Shown: piece by piece, positions 8,090 through 15,388 of the stretch
Numbering within the stretch: the first letter of the stretch is position 1
How the letters are laid out: every line of letters starts with the position of its first letter
NCBI GenBank assembly: GCA_025465135.1
Contig: JAODNA010000012.1
Location: forward strand, 1-35,730
DNA from: Frankiales bacterium
GTDB taxonomy: Bacteria > Actinomycetota > Actinomycetes > Mycobacteriales > SCTD01
Direction of reading: 5' to 3'
Length of the DNA: 35,730 nucleotides
Notes under the pieces: generated by a model
Told to the model about the DNA's origin: nothing
Databases searched by the model: none
What the model saw: the letters and a program-made list of their open reading frames with translations, nothing else
Program-made: the position numbers and the translations under genes

Positions 8090-8169
8090 GGGGTCCTTCC
8101 CCCTGCGGGCGCCCGCTTACGCCTTCTTCGTCCCGTCCGTCCCGAGTCCACGCCAGACTGACAGATAAG

Positions 8170-9420
8170 TCACAGCCGGCGCAGGCCCCGCACGTCCCGG
8201 CCGGCGGCCACCACGAGCGCGACCGCGAGCGTGACCGCGGTGGCGAGGGCGGCCGTGGGCTTGTTGCCCAGAGCGTCGGCAGCGGGGCCGATCAGCAGGT
8301 AGCCGAGCGGCATCAGGCACAGGGTGCCGAGGTAGTCGAACGAGCTGACCCGCGACTGCGCCGCCGCCGGGATGCGCTCCTGCAGCGCGGTCTCCCAGAT
8401 CGTGAAGCAGACGACCACGCCGACCCCGGTCAGCGCCTCGAGCGCCGTCACGAGCGGCGTGGACAGCGGGCTGACGACGATCGAGCACTGCGTCGCGCCG
8501 AGGCAGAGCGCGGTGGCGATGACGACGCCCGGGCGATGCGGCCGCCAGCGCAGCGCCAGCAGGCTGCCGGCGACCGCGCCGACCCCGAAGCCGGTGCTGA
8601 TGACACCCCACGCCGCGGCGCCGCCCCGGTCGGTGTTGGACACGGCGGGCCCGAGGATGAACAGCGCCGGCAGCACGAGGAAGTGGTAGGTGCTGAAGAC
8701 GAGGATCATCGACCAGACCCAGGTGCGGGAGCGGACTTCCTTCCAGCCGCCGGCCAGCTCGATGAGGAAGCGCTTGCGCTCTTCCGTGCGTACGACGGGG
8801 CGCGGTCGCATCAGGGCGAGCGCCACCGCGCTGACGACGAACGTGCCGGCGTCGACAGCGAGGGCGACGCCCGGGCCGGTGGAGGCCACGAGCACGCCGG
8901 CTGCTGCCGGGCCGGCCATCATGCCGACGTTGGAGCTCAGGCCCATCAGCGCGTTCGCGGACTGGAGCTCGTCGGGTTCGACGACCTGCGGGATGAGCCC
9001 GAGGGCGGCCGGACGGAAGAACGCCTCGGCTCCGCCGTACAGCATCTGCAGGACGACGAGGTGCCAGACCTGCGCTGTCTCCGTGAGCAGGAGGGTGGCG
9101 GTGGCGGCTTGGGCGAGGCCGCGCACGACGTCGCTGACGAGCATCGTCTTCTGCCGGGGGAGGCGGTCCCCCCAGACGCCGCCGAGGAGGACGAACAGCG
9201 CGAGGGTGAGGGCGGACGCGCCGAGCACGAGTCCGACGTCGGTGAGGCCGGCGTGGGGGAGGGACAGCACGGCGAAGGGCATCGCCACCATGACCAGCCG
9301 GTCGCCGATGGCCGAGACGCTCTGGCCGGCGAACAGCAGCCGGAACTCGCGGCCGCGCGGGAACGGCCTGCGGGCGCCGCGGACGGGCTGCGGGCTCAGC
9401 TCCGGCTGGGTGGCGGTCAC
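8170..9420 (-). CDS. MFS transporter, EntS-like exporter group
   Basis: The 416-aa major facilitator protein has about twelve membrane helices. The early motif FRLLFAGQSVSAIGDRLVMVAMPFAV and the loop GGVWGDRLPRQKTMLVSDVVRG are typical of the MFS_3/enterobactin-exporter-like group. It likely exports a small molecule; nothing nearby identifies which. I chose the GTG at 9420 (VTATQPELS) because the frame beyond it reads through the 52-bp palindromic repeat and loses transporter character. No clear ribosome binding site precedes it, so the start is less certain than the frame. Confidence 0.88.
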   Translation of the reverse strand: MTATQPELSPQPVRGARRPFPRGREFRLLFAGQSVSAIGDRLVMVAMPFAVLSLPHAGLTDVGLVLGASALTLALFVLLGGVWGDRLPRQKTMLVSDVVRGLAQAATATLLLTETAQVWHLVVLQMLYGGAEAFFRPAALGLIPQVVEPDELQSANALMGLSSNVGMMAGPAAAGVLVASTGPGVALAVDAGTFVVSAVALALMRPRPVVRTEERKRFLIELAGGWKEVRSRTWVWSMILVFSTYHFLVLPALFILGPAVSNTDRGGAAAWGVISTGFGVGAVAGSLLALRWRPHRPGVVIATALCLGATQCSIVVSPLSTPLVTALEALTGVGVVVCFTIWETALQERIPAAAQSRVSSFDYLGTLCLMPLGYLLIGPAADALGNKPTAALATAVTLAVALVVAAGRDVRGLRRL

Positions 9421-9501
9421 GCTGGTCAGGCTGCCAGCGTCGGCAACCGGGTTCCCCGGGCGGCGGTGCCGAGTGCTCGCGCACGCCCCCTGCCCGCAAC
9501 T

Positions 9502-9553
9502 GTGGCGACCTGAGCGCCCGACTCGCCGGCGCGTCGCCCGCCCAGCTCGCCAC
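9502..9553. repeat. 52-bp palindromic intergenic repeat, copy 2
   Basis: It has the same length and orientation as the copy at 2319-2370. Conserved arms are GTGGCGACCTGAGCG and CGTCGCCCGCCCAG; most differences cluster in the 7-bp left-centre segment. Here the outer flanks also pair (AACT and AGTT), giving a longer hairpin. It lies beyond the 5' end of the MFS gene, so it is not that gene's terminator. Confidence 0.75.
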
Positions 9554-9689
9554 AGTTCGCCGGGCCGGGATGGGCCTGGCCGCGTCCGCGGCGTGGCGGG
9601 CTGGAAGCGCTTCCGGGCATCGGCGACCAGCGACCACCTGGTTCGACCGATCTCGGCCGGTTCGTCCGATCCGACTGCGCTCGCACTCC

Positions 9690-9750
9690 TAGTGCTGACC
9701 TGCCGTGGTGACACCCCGGGGTGCCTGCCGCCAGCTCGGTAGTGCTGACC
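9690..9750. repeat. Direct repeat TAGTGCTGACC, two copies
   Basis: Identical 11-mers at 9690-9700 and 9740-9750 start 50 bp apart, about five helical turns. They lie 58-118 bp upstream of the lipoprotein start and could be paired regulator-binding sites. Confidence 0.5.
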
Positions 9751-9807
9751 CGCGGGGCCGGTTTGGTGGGCTGGTGTCACCCTGTGGAGGGGCAGGAATC
9801 GGTACAG

Positions 9808-10395
9808 ATGATGCCGAATACGATCCGCATTATGCGCGCGCTCGCCCTGACCCTCGCTGCCGTGGCGGCCGTGTCAGCCTGCGGCGGCTCCTCCTCTGGC
9901 CAGCCCAAGACCCTGGCCCCGGTGACCACCTCGCCGATAGCTGCAGCGACCCCGTCCGCGGCTGCCGCAGCCGACGTACCGGCCGCCGCAAAAGCACCCA
10001 CCTCCGCAGGCGCCGAGGCCTTCGCGAAGTTCTTCTACGTTCAGACGAGCCGAGCGTTTGGGGCAAAAGACCCCGATCTGGTCCGGGCCATCAGCGCGCC
10101 TGGTTGCAAGGGCTGTGAGCGCTACATCGCTTCCATCACGAGGCTGCGCGACAAGCACGAGCGCATGGAGAATTACGACGTAACGATCATGTTCGCGATC
10201 GCGCCCGCGGTAACGGGTGAGACGACCCGCGTGGATGTCTCCTGGTCATCCGGTGAGGTCGTGCGTTATGACGCACAGAACAAGGTCATCCACCGCGAAG
10301 GGCCGTTCCGTCGAGTCGACGATCAAGTCAACCTCGTGCGAAGTGGTGAGACCTGGCTCGTGCAGGAGATCAAGTCGCTTCGGATCCAGAAATGA
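9808..10395 (+). CDS. DUF6318-like lipoprotein
   Basis: The 195-aa product has a lipoprotein signal ending in AVSACGG (lipobox Cys25), an Ala/Pro/Thr-rich linker (about 30-70) and a conserved C-terminal domain with AEAFAKFFYVQTSRAFG, APGCKGCERYI and EGPFRRVDDQVNLV. The pair of Cys in GCKGC and the overall fold pattern resemble DUF6318 actinobacterial lipoproteins. The function is unknown; it should be anchored outside the membrane. Starts at 9808, 9811 or 9832 are possible; 9808 has an AGGA at about the right distance. It overlaps the next gene by 4 bp (ATGA), forming an operon. Confidence 0.8.
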   Translation: MMPNTIRIMRALALTLAAVAAVSACGGSSSGQPKTLAPVTTSPIAAATPSAAAAADVPAAAKAPTSAGAEAFAKFFYVQTSRAFGAKDPDLVRAISAPGCKGCERYIASITRLRDKHERMENYDVTIMFAIAPAVTGETTRVDVSWSSGEVVRYDAQNKVIHREGPFRRVDDQVNLVRSGETWLVQEIKSLRIQK

Positions 10396-11291
10396 GGCTG
10401 ACTGCGGCAGTGCTCGCCGCGGGACTGCTTCTGCTCGGGCAGCCTGCGCTAGCCGGCGATCAGCAGGCTGACGATCTCTGCGGCCGCACCTGCGGATCGG
10501 ACGAAACCACCGTTACGGCGGGCGGCACCGACTTCGACGTGCACCAGCAGCGGCATCCGTCGGATCCTGTGCCGGGTCGCGGAGACATCAAGGACGACTA
10601 CCGCGACGGCAAGACGACCTGGACGCACGTCGAGGAGTACGTCACTCCGATGTGCTCGATGAACGGCCTGCACGGTGCTGACGCGATGTGCATGGCCGCG
10701 GCGACGTACTGCCAGGACGGGCGGGTCGGCTTCTGGATCTGGCACCAGGTGACGACCTACACCAGGGACACGGACGGCACGGTCACCACCGATGTCGGTC
10801 CCTGGAAGCAGGAGTACGGCGCTTTCTGCCTGGGCGCGGACGACCCCGGCGTTCCCACCATCGGCAAGGTCGTGAGCTGGGTCCAGGACAACTTGAGCAA
10901 CGTCGGCATCGTGCCCGCGACCGTCATCGCCGCCCCGGCACCGCGGACCCTCGTCAACCTCGAGACGAGACTCTCCGCAGGCAGCGCAGATGTGGTCGAC
11001 ATCCCCGCAAGCACCCCGTGGGCGCAGGTCGTCATCCACGCGAAGCCGCTGCACTGGCGCTGGACCTACGGCGACGGCACCAGGTCGCCGCTGCTGTCCA
11101 CCCCCGACACCACCCACGTCTACCGCGAGGCGCGACTCCACAAGGGCGTCATGGTCGAGGTGGAGTGGGGCGGCACCTTCTCGGTGGCCGGCGACCCGAC
11201 GCCGTACCCGATCGTCGGCACGGCGGTCGTCCCGAGTGCACCCATCATGCTCGACGTCCGCGAGGCGCGGGCGCAGCTCGTCAGTCACTGA
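10392..11291 (+). CDS. Secreted protein with PKD-like domain
   Basis: The 299-aa product has a signal peptide (MRLTAAVLAAGLLLLGQPALA, cleaved near residue 21), a Cys-rich N-terminal half (DDLCGRTCG, PMCSMNGLHGADAMCMAAATYC) and a later beta-rich domain with WRWTYGDGT, which matches the PKD core W-x-F/Y-G-D-G. PKD domains usually mediate surface adhesion or protein contacts. It is coupled to the lipoprotein gene by an ATGA overlap, so both probably act together at the cell surface. No catalytic motif is visible. Confidence 0.82.
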   Translation: MRLTAAVLAAGLLLLGQPALAGDQQADDLCGRTCGSDETTVTAGGTDFDVHQQRHPSDPVPGRGDIKDDYRDGKTTWTHVEEYVTPMCSMNGLHGADAMCMAAATYCQDGRVGFWIWHQVTTYTRDTDGTVTTDVGPWKQEYGAFCLGADDPGVPTIGKVVSWVQDNLSNVGIVPATVIAAPAPRTLVNLETRLSAGSADVVDIPASTPWAQVVIHAKPLHWRWTYGDGTRSPLLSTPDTTHVYREARLHKGVMVEVEWGGTFSVAGDPTPYPIVGTAVVPSAPIMLDVREARAQLVSH

Positions 11292-11313
11292 CGATCTTCC
11301 TGGTTGGACCGGC

Positions 11314-11341
11314 GTCGTACGGGAGATAGGTCCCGTACGAC
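11314..11341. promoter_or_regulatory. 11-bp inverted repeat before the small-protein gene
   Basis: GTCGTACGGGA (11314-11324) and TCCCGTACGAC (11331-11341) are exact inverted copies separated by 6 nt. It directly precedes the GAGGAGG ribosome site (11342-11348). With no T-run it is more likely an operator or a leader hairpin than a terminator. Confidence 0.55.
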
Positions 11342-11353
11342 GAGGAGGTCGCG

Positions 11354-11551
11354 ATGCGCATCGGCTCGGTGCTTGTTCTGGTCTGGCTGCTCATCGGCGT
11401 GCTCGCCGCCGGGCAGCGTCACTACTTCAGCGGCAACACGACCAACTGCGCGAAGGCGGGCACGATCGCCGCCACGATCGTCGCGGGCCCGCTGAACTAC
11501 CTGGGCGTCAACCCGAAGATCAAGTGCCAGCTGCCGCAGCCCAGCAAGTAG
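11354..11551 (+). CDS. Conserved small actinobacterial membrane or secreted protein
   Basis: The 65-aa product has one N-terminal hydrophobic segment (about 4-20, SVLVLVWLLIGVLAAGQ) followed by a conserved-looking external part with RHYFSG, NCAKAGT, AGPLNYLGVNPKI and KCQLPQPS. Its two Cys may form a disulfide. I recall short proteins with the same AGPLNY-GVNPK core across actinobacteria, with no known function. A strong GAGGAGG lies 5 nt before the ATG, and a perfect inverted repeat lies just before that. Confidence 0.75.
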   Translation: MRIGSVLVLVWLLIGVLAAGQRHYFSGNTTNCAKAGTIAATIVAGPLNYLGVNPKIKCQLPQPSK

Positions 11552-11591
11552 CCACAACCAGGGCTGCTCGAGAAGTGCGATCATCGCCGGC

Positions 11592-13025
11592 ATGAGCGAT
11601 CTGCTGTCGTCGACCAGCCGACCGACCAACCGGGCGCCGGTTCCCACCCTCACCGCCCTCGCCATCGGCGTCGCCGCGATCCTCATCGCCGGCGTGGGCT
11701 CGGTCTTCGCGGTCGGCCAGGCGATCGGCGGCGGGCAGCAGCCGGAGGACGTCCTGCCGGCCAGCGCCATCGCCGTCGTCAAGGTCGATCTCGCGCCCTC
11801 GCTCGGCCAGCGCAAGGCCGTCTACGACATCAGCCGCAAGTTCAGCGGTGTCCACGCCAAGAGCGTCGGCTCGGTCAAGGACGACCTGCTCAGCCAGCTG
11901 CTCACCGACAACAGCCAGAAGCTCGACTACTCCCGTGACATCAAGCCGTGGCTCGGCGACCGGGTCGCGGTCGCCGCCGTACCGAACGGCACGTCGTTCG
12001 CGCCCGTCGCCGCTGTGCAGTACACCGACAAGGACAAGGCCACCAAGACGCTGAAGGACGCCGAGGCGAGGGACTCGACGTTCGCGTTCGCCTTCTCCGG
12101 CGACTACGTCATCGTCGCCAACACCCAGGCCGACGCCGACCGCTACGCGAAGACCGACAAGCACCTGTCCGACAACGACACCTACAACAGCGCCATCGAC
12201 TCCCTCGGCGGTGACCAGATCGTCGTCGGCTGGGCCGACGTGAAAGGCGTCTACAAGGCGCTGCCGAAGGACCAGCTCCGGGGCACGCCCTTCGCCGACA
12301 TCACCTCCGACCCGTCCGGCTCGTTCGTCGTCGGCGCCCATGCCGACAGCGGCTACGTCGAGATCCGTGGCAAGGCCGTCGACGTCGGCGACAGCCTGAA
12401 GCAGTACGGCGGCAGCAGCTTCGGCAAGGGGCGCGGCCAGAACCTGATCGGCGCCATGCCGATCGATGCGACGGCCGCCCTGGAGCTGACCGGGCTGGGC
12501 GAGACGCTGACCAAGACCTACGCGGCGCTGTCGCAGCAGGCCGGCTTCGCCGGCATCCAGAAGAGCGCGCAGCAGTACGGGCTCGCGCTGCCCGACGACC
12601 TCAAGACCGTGTTCGGGACCGACCTGGCGGCCGCGCTGTTCGGCAACGTGGCGAAGGGCGACCCGGCCGTCGCGGTGCACGTACTGACCGATGACCCGGC
12701 CGGAGCGGTTCGGATCCTCAACCGCGTCGCAGCGACCGGCGACAACCCCACGTTCGTCGTCGACACCGATGGTGGCGGCGGCTACTACCTCGGCACCAGC
12801 GCCGCCGCGATCACGCACGCGACCAACGGCACCCTGGGTGACAGCGCTCCGTTCAAGCGGGCGCTGCCGGACGCGAAGGACGCAGGCTTCGCGCTCTACC
12901 TCAGCATCGGCCGGACCGCCGGAGCGGTCTTCGGCACCCGGCCCGAGTTCAAGAACCTCGAGGCGTTCGGCATGACCGCCAACGGCGAGACGGGCGAGTT
13001 CAGGATGCGGCTGACGTTCAGCTGA
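11592..13025 (+). CDS. DUF3352 domain membrane-anchored protein
   Basis: The 477-aa protein has a short cytoplasmic N-terminus, one membrane segment (about 21-45, LTALAIGVAAILIAGVGSVF) and a large extracytoplasmic domain of DUF3352 type. Recognisable parts are LPASAIAVVKVDLAPS, DIKPWLGDRVAVAAVP and the final repeat of the same pattern near GLGETL. The role is unknown. It ends convergently with the DUF3048 gene, their stops overlapping in TCAGCTGA (13018-13025). No ribosome binding site is seen; GATCAT 7 nt before the ATG may be a weak -10 for a leaderless message. Confidence 0.85.
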   Translation: MSDLLSSTSRPTNRAPVPTLTALAIGVAAILIAGVGSVFAVGQAIGGGQQPEDVLPASAIAVVKVDLAPSLGQRKAVYDISRKFSGVHAKSVGSVKDDLLSQLLTDNSQKLDYSRDIKPWLGDRVAVAAVPNGTSFAPVAAVQYTDKDKATKTLKDAEARDSTFAFAFSGDYVIVANTQADADRYAKTDKHLSDNDTYNSAIDSLGGDQIVVGWADVKGVYKALPKDQLRGTPFADITSDPSGSFVVGAHADSGYVEIRGKAVDVGDSLKQYGGSSFGKGRGQNLIGAMPIDATAALELTGLGETLTKTYAALSQQAGFAGIQKSAQQYGLALPDDLKTVFGTDLAAALFGNVAKGDPAVAVHVLTDDPAGAVRILNRVAATGDNPTFVVDTDGGGGYYLGTSAAAITHATNGTLGDSAPFKRALPDAKDAGFALYLSIGRTAGAVFGTRPEFKNLEAFGMTANGETGEFRMRLTFS

Positions 13026-14055
13026 CGGACGTGGACTGCGTCTTCGGCTGCAGGAAGACCCACGTCGAGCCCGCCTTCAGCGGGATGTCGTGGCCCTTGT
13101 CGTCGACGTAGTGCGTGCCGCTCTTCACGCTGGCGCGCTTCCACGTCGCGTGCACGAGCCGCCCATTGCGCAGGATCAGCGCGGCGCCATGACCGACCGT
13201 CGTGGCGTAGGGGGACGGTGATCCCAGCACGTCGACGTACCGACCGCGCTTGATGGGCACCGACTGCACGACGATGTTGGCCGGCGCAACGCCTGGCATC
13301 GCGGTGCCGTCCTGGAAGACGCTCCACGTGCCCGAGCTCGCGTCGTAGCGGACCGAGACGACCATCATGTCGGAGAAGGGGATGCGCGCGGAGGTGACGG
13401 GCTTGCCGGCCGTCGGCGCAATGGGCCCGAAGCGCAGGCCGATGTCGGTGGCCGTCGCGCCGTTCGCGGCCGCAGCGAGCCGCGCCGGGGTGCTGTAGAA
13501 GTTGCGCGCGTCGACACGGCGCTCGGCGAGCCGGTAGTCGTGGGGGAGGACGTCGTACGACGCGTCGAGGAGCTTGCCGCTCGCGACTGCACTGCGGAAC
13601 TGCCCCTTGATCCCGCTGTTGCCGCCGGAGAAGGCGACCGCGACCCGGCCGTACTGCGGCAGCAGCTCGAGGTCGGTCTCGCGGACGCTGCGGATCGGGC
13701 CGACCTCGCCGCTGTAGGCGTTGTCGTAGACCGCGGCGAAGCGGGTCTGGCCGCTCTCGACGAGCTCCTGGTAGACGATCGCCGCGTGGCCGAGGCCCTT
13801 CTGGTAGCGCCGGGCCGTGGTCGCGTTGTCGACCTTGATCACGACGATCGGCGACGTGCGCGGCGCGAGGCCGGTCAGCGGGTCGGTCGTGATCGGTGTG
13901 GCGGCCGCGACGGCTGCCTTCGAGGGCGAGGGCGCCGCGCTCGACGGCAGCGCACTGGGCGCGGCGACGTGCGTGACGACCGCGTGGGCCGAGCCGCCGC
14001 AGCCGGCGGCGAGCACGCTGAGCGCGGCGATGACGGGGAGTGAGCGCGTGAACAC
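13018..14055 (-). CDS. DUF3048 (YerB-like) lipoprotein, paralog A
   Basis: The 345-aa product starts VFTRSLPVIAALSVLAAGCGG, a lipoprotein signal with lipobox Cys near residue 19. The rest is the DUF3048 family: DPLTGLAPRTSPIVVIKVDN, YQELVESGQTRFAAVYD, GPIRSVRETD and a C-terminal part with YVDVLGSPSPY and GSTWVFLQP. The family is secreted and of unknown function (Bacillus YerB). The GTG at 14055 is preferred over the longer open frame because the lipobox then sits correctly. TATGGT lies 6 nt upstream, with no ribosome site. A close paralog follows at 14298-15338. Confidence 0.88.
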   Translation of the reverse strand: MFTRSLPVIAALSVLAAGCGGSAHAVVTHVAAPSALPSSAAPSPSKAAVAAATPITTDPLTGLAPRTSPIVVIKVDNATTARRYQKGLGHAAIVYQELVESGQTRFAAVYDNAYSGEVGPIRSVRETDLELLPQYGRVAVAFSGGNSGIKGQFRSAVASGKLLDASYDVLPHDYRLAERRVDARNFYSTPARLAAAANGATATDIGLRFGPIAPTAGKPVTSARIPFSDMMVVSVRYDASSGTWSVFQDGTAMPGVAPANIVVQSVPIKRGRYVDVLGSPSPYATTVGHGAALILRNGRLVHATWKRASVKSGTHYVDDKGHDIPLKAGSTWVFLQPKTQSTSVS

Positions 14056-14216
14056 GATCCGACCATAGGGGCCGGAAGGCGGACAAGGTGCCGTTTCGCC
14101 GAAACAGGCGATTCCGGGCCAGGAGTTCACAATCGTCACACCAGCGTGATCGCCCATGATCCGCTGCTACTTGAGTCGGTGGCGTCGCCGACTGGCCCGG
14201 CGCGGCCTGCATCCCC

Positions 14217-14275
14217 GCCGTACGGATCCACTCGGAGGTTCTGGACCCGGAGAGCTCCGAGTCGAACCGTACGGC
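14217..14275. terminator. Long two-step inverted repeat between the DUF3048 genes
   Basis: Outer arms GCCGTACGG (14217-14225) and CCGTACGGC (14267-14275) and inner arms ACTCGGAG (14230-14237) and CTCCGAGT (14255-14262) pair perfectly, split by 4-nt internal loops. It lies just downstream of paralog B on the minus strand, so it may end that transcript or protect its 3' end. There is no T-run. Confidence 0.5.
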
Positions 14276-14297
14276 GCCGGCGCGGGGGACGCGGCCT

Positions 14298-15338
14298 CTA
14301 GGAGTAGCTGAAGGGACGGCCGCTGGGCTGGAGCAGCACCCAGGTCGGGCCGGGCTTCATCGGCACGTCCCGCCCGTGGGCGTCGAGGAACCTCGTGCCG
14401 GTCTTCACGGTGAGCCGCCGCCAGGTCGCCGCGATCAGGTGGCCGTCGCGGAGCAGCACGGCGGATCCGCGACCCGTCGTGACGGTGTAGGGCGTCGGCG
14501 AGCCGAGGACGTCGACGTAGCGGCTGCCGCGGACCGTGACGCGCTGGACGATCACGTTGGCGGGCGCCACGCCGGCCATCCGGTGGCCGTCCTGGTAGAC
14601 GGCGTAGCGGCCCGTCCGCTTGTCGTAGCGGACGACGACCGACGCGTGCGCGGAGAAGCGGATCGTCGCGGCGTTGGCGGTGCGGCCGGTGTGCCGGGGC
14701 AGCGGCGCGAAGCGGAAGCCGATGTCCTTGGCGAGTACGCCGGGGCGGGCGGCGCGGAGCCTGTTCGGCGTACTGAAGAAGTTGTAGGAGTCCTTGCGAC
14801 GCGGGCCTTCGCGGTAGAGCGACGGGAAGTTCTCGTGCGAGGCGTCGATGATCTGCTGCTTGTGCGCGGCGGCCAGCACGCTGTGCATCACCCCCTTGTT
14901 GGCACCGGAGAACGCGAGGGTGACGCGGCCGTACTGCGCGAGCAGCGCGATGTCGGTCTCGCGCGCACTGCGGATCGGGCCGACCTCACCGGACCAGCTG
15001 CCGTCGTAGACCGCCGCGAAGCGGGTCAGGCCGCTCTCGACGAGCTCCTGGTAGACGACGGCGGCGTGGCTGATGCCGCGCTGGTAGGGCCACGCGGTCG
15101 AGGCGTTGTCGACCTTGATGACGACGAGCGGGACCTTGCGCGGTGCGAGGCCCGTGAGCGGGTTCTTCACAACGGCGGCACGTACGACGGCGGCCGGCGC
15201 GACCACGACGACCTCAGGAGCCGGCGAGAGCTCGACCGGGCTGGGTCTCGAGATCGACGCGGCCTGCGGCGGCGGTGACGTCGCGCAGCCGGCCGCGAGG
15301 ACCCCCGCAGCCACCGCGAGCACGACCGCCCGAGCCAC
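14298..15338 (-). CDS. DUF3048 (YerB-like) lipoprotein, paralog B
   Basis: The 346-aa product begins VARAVVLAVAAGVLAAGCATS with a lipobox Cys near residue 18, then a Pro/Val-rich linker and the DUF3048 domain. It shares LTGLAPR, VVIKVDNA, YQELVESGLTRFAAVYD, GVAPANV and YVDVLGSP with paralog A, so this is an old tandem duplication rather than a recent one. TACCGT lies 6 nt before the GTG at 15338 and no ribosome binding site is present, exactly the arrangement of paralog A. The longer open frame upstream is an artefact of the neighbouring repeat gene. Confidence 0.87.
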   Translation of the reverse strand: MARAVVLAVAAGVLAAGCATSPPPQAASISRPSPVELSPAPEVVVVAPAAVVRAAVVKNPLTGLAPRKVPLVVIKVDNASTAWPYQRGISHAAVVYQELVESGLTRFAAVYDGSWSGEVGPIRSARETDIALLAQYGRVTLAFSGANKGVMHSVLAAAHKQQIIDASHENFPSLYREGPRRKDSYNFFSTPNRLRAARPGVLAKDIGFRFAPLPRHTGRTANAATIRFSAHASVVVRYDKRTGRYAVYQDGHRMAGVAPANVIVQRVTVRGSRYVDVLGSPTPYTVTTGRGSAVLLRDGHLIAATWRRLTVKTGTRFLDAHGRDVPMKPGPTWVLLQPSGRPFSYS

Positions 15339-15388
15339 ACCTGGACGGTAGGGCTCGGGCCGGCTCGCGACTCGCAGGCGCGCGGGCG

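Larger units (their letters stand above)
9421..9807. other. Non-coding region with several repeats
   Basis: This 387-bp stretch between the MFS and lipoprotein genes has no convincing gene. It holds the second 52-bp palindromic element (9502-9553), two copies of TAGTGCTGACC (9690-9700 and 9740-9750), a CACCCCGGGGTG palindrome (9712-9723), and GGTGACACC (9707-9715) facing GGTGTCACC (9773-9781). The right half probably carries the promoter and control sites of the lipoprotein gene. Confidence 0.6.

Noticed and set aside
14217-14275. Possible tRNA, since the minus strand contains a T-arm-like GGTTCGACTC
   Set aside because: No acceptor stem, D-arm or anticodon arm can be drawn around it; the segment folds instead as a simple two-step hairpin.
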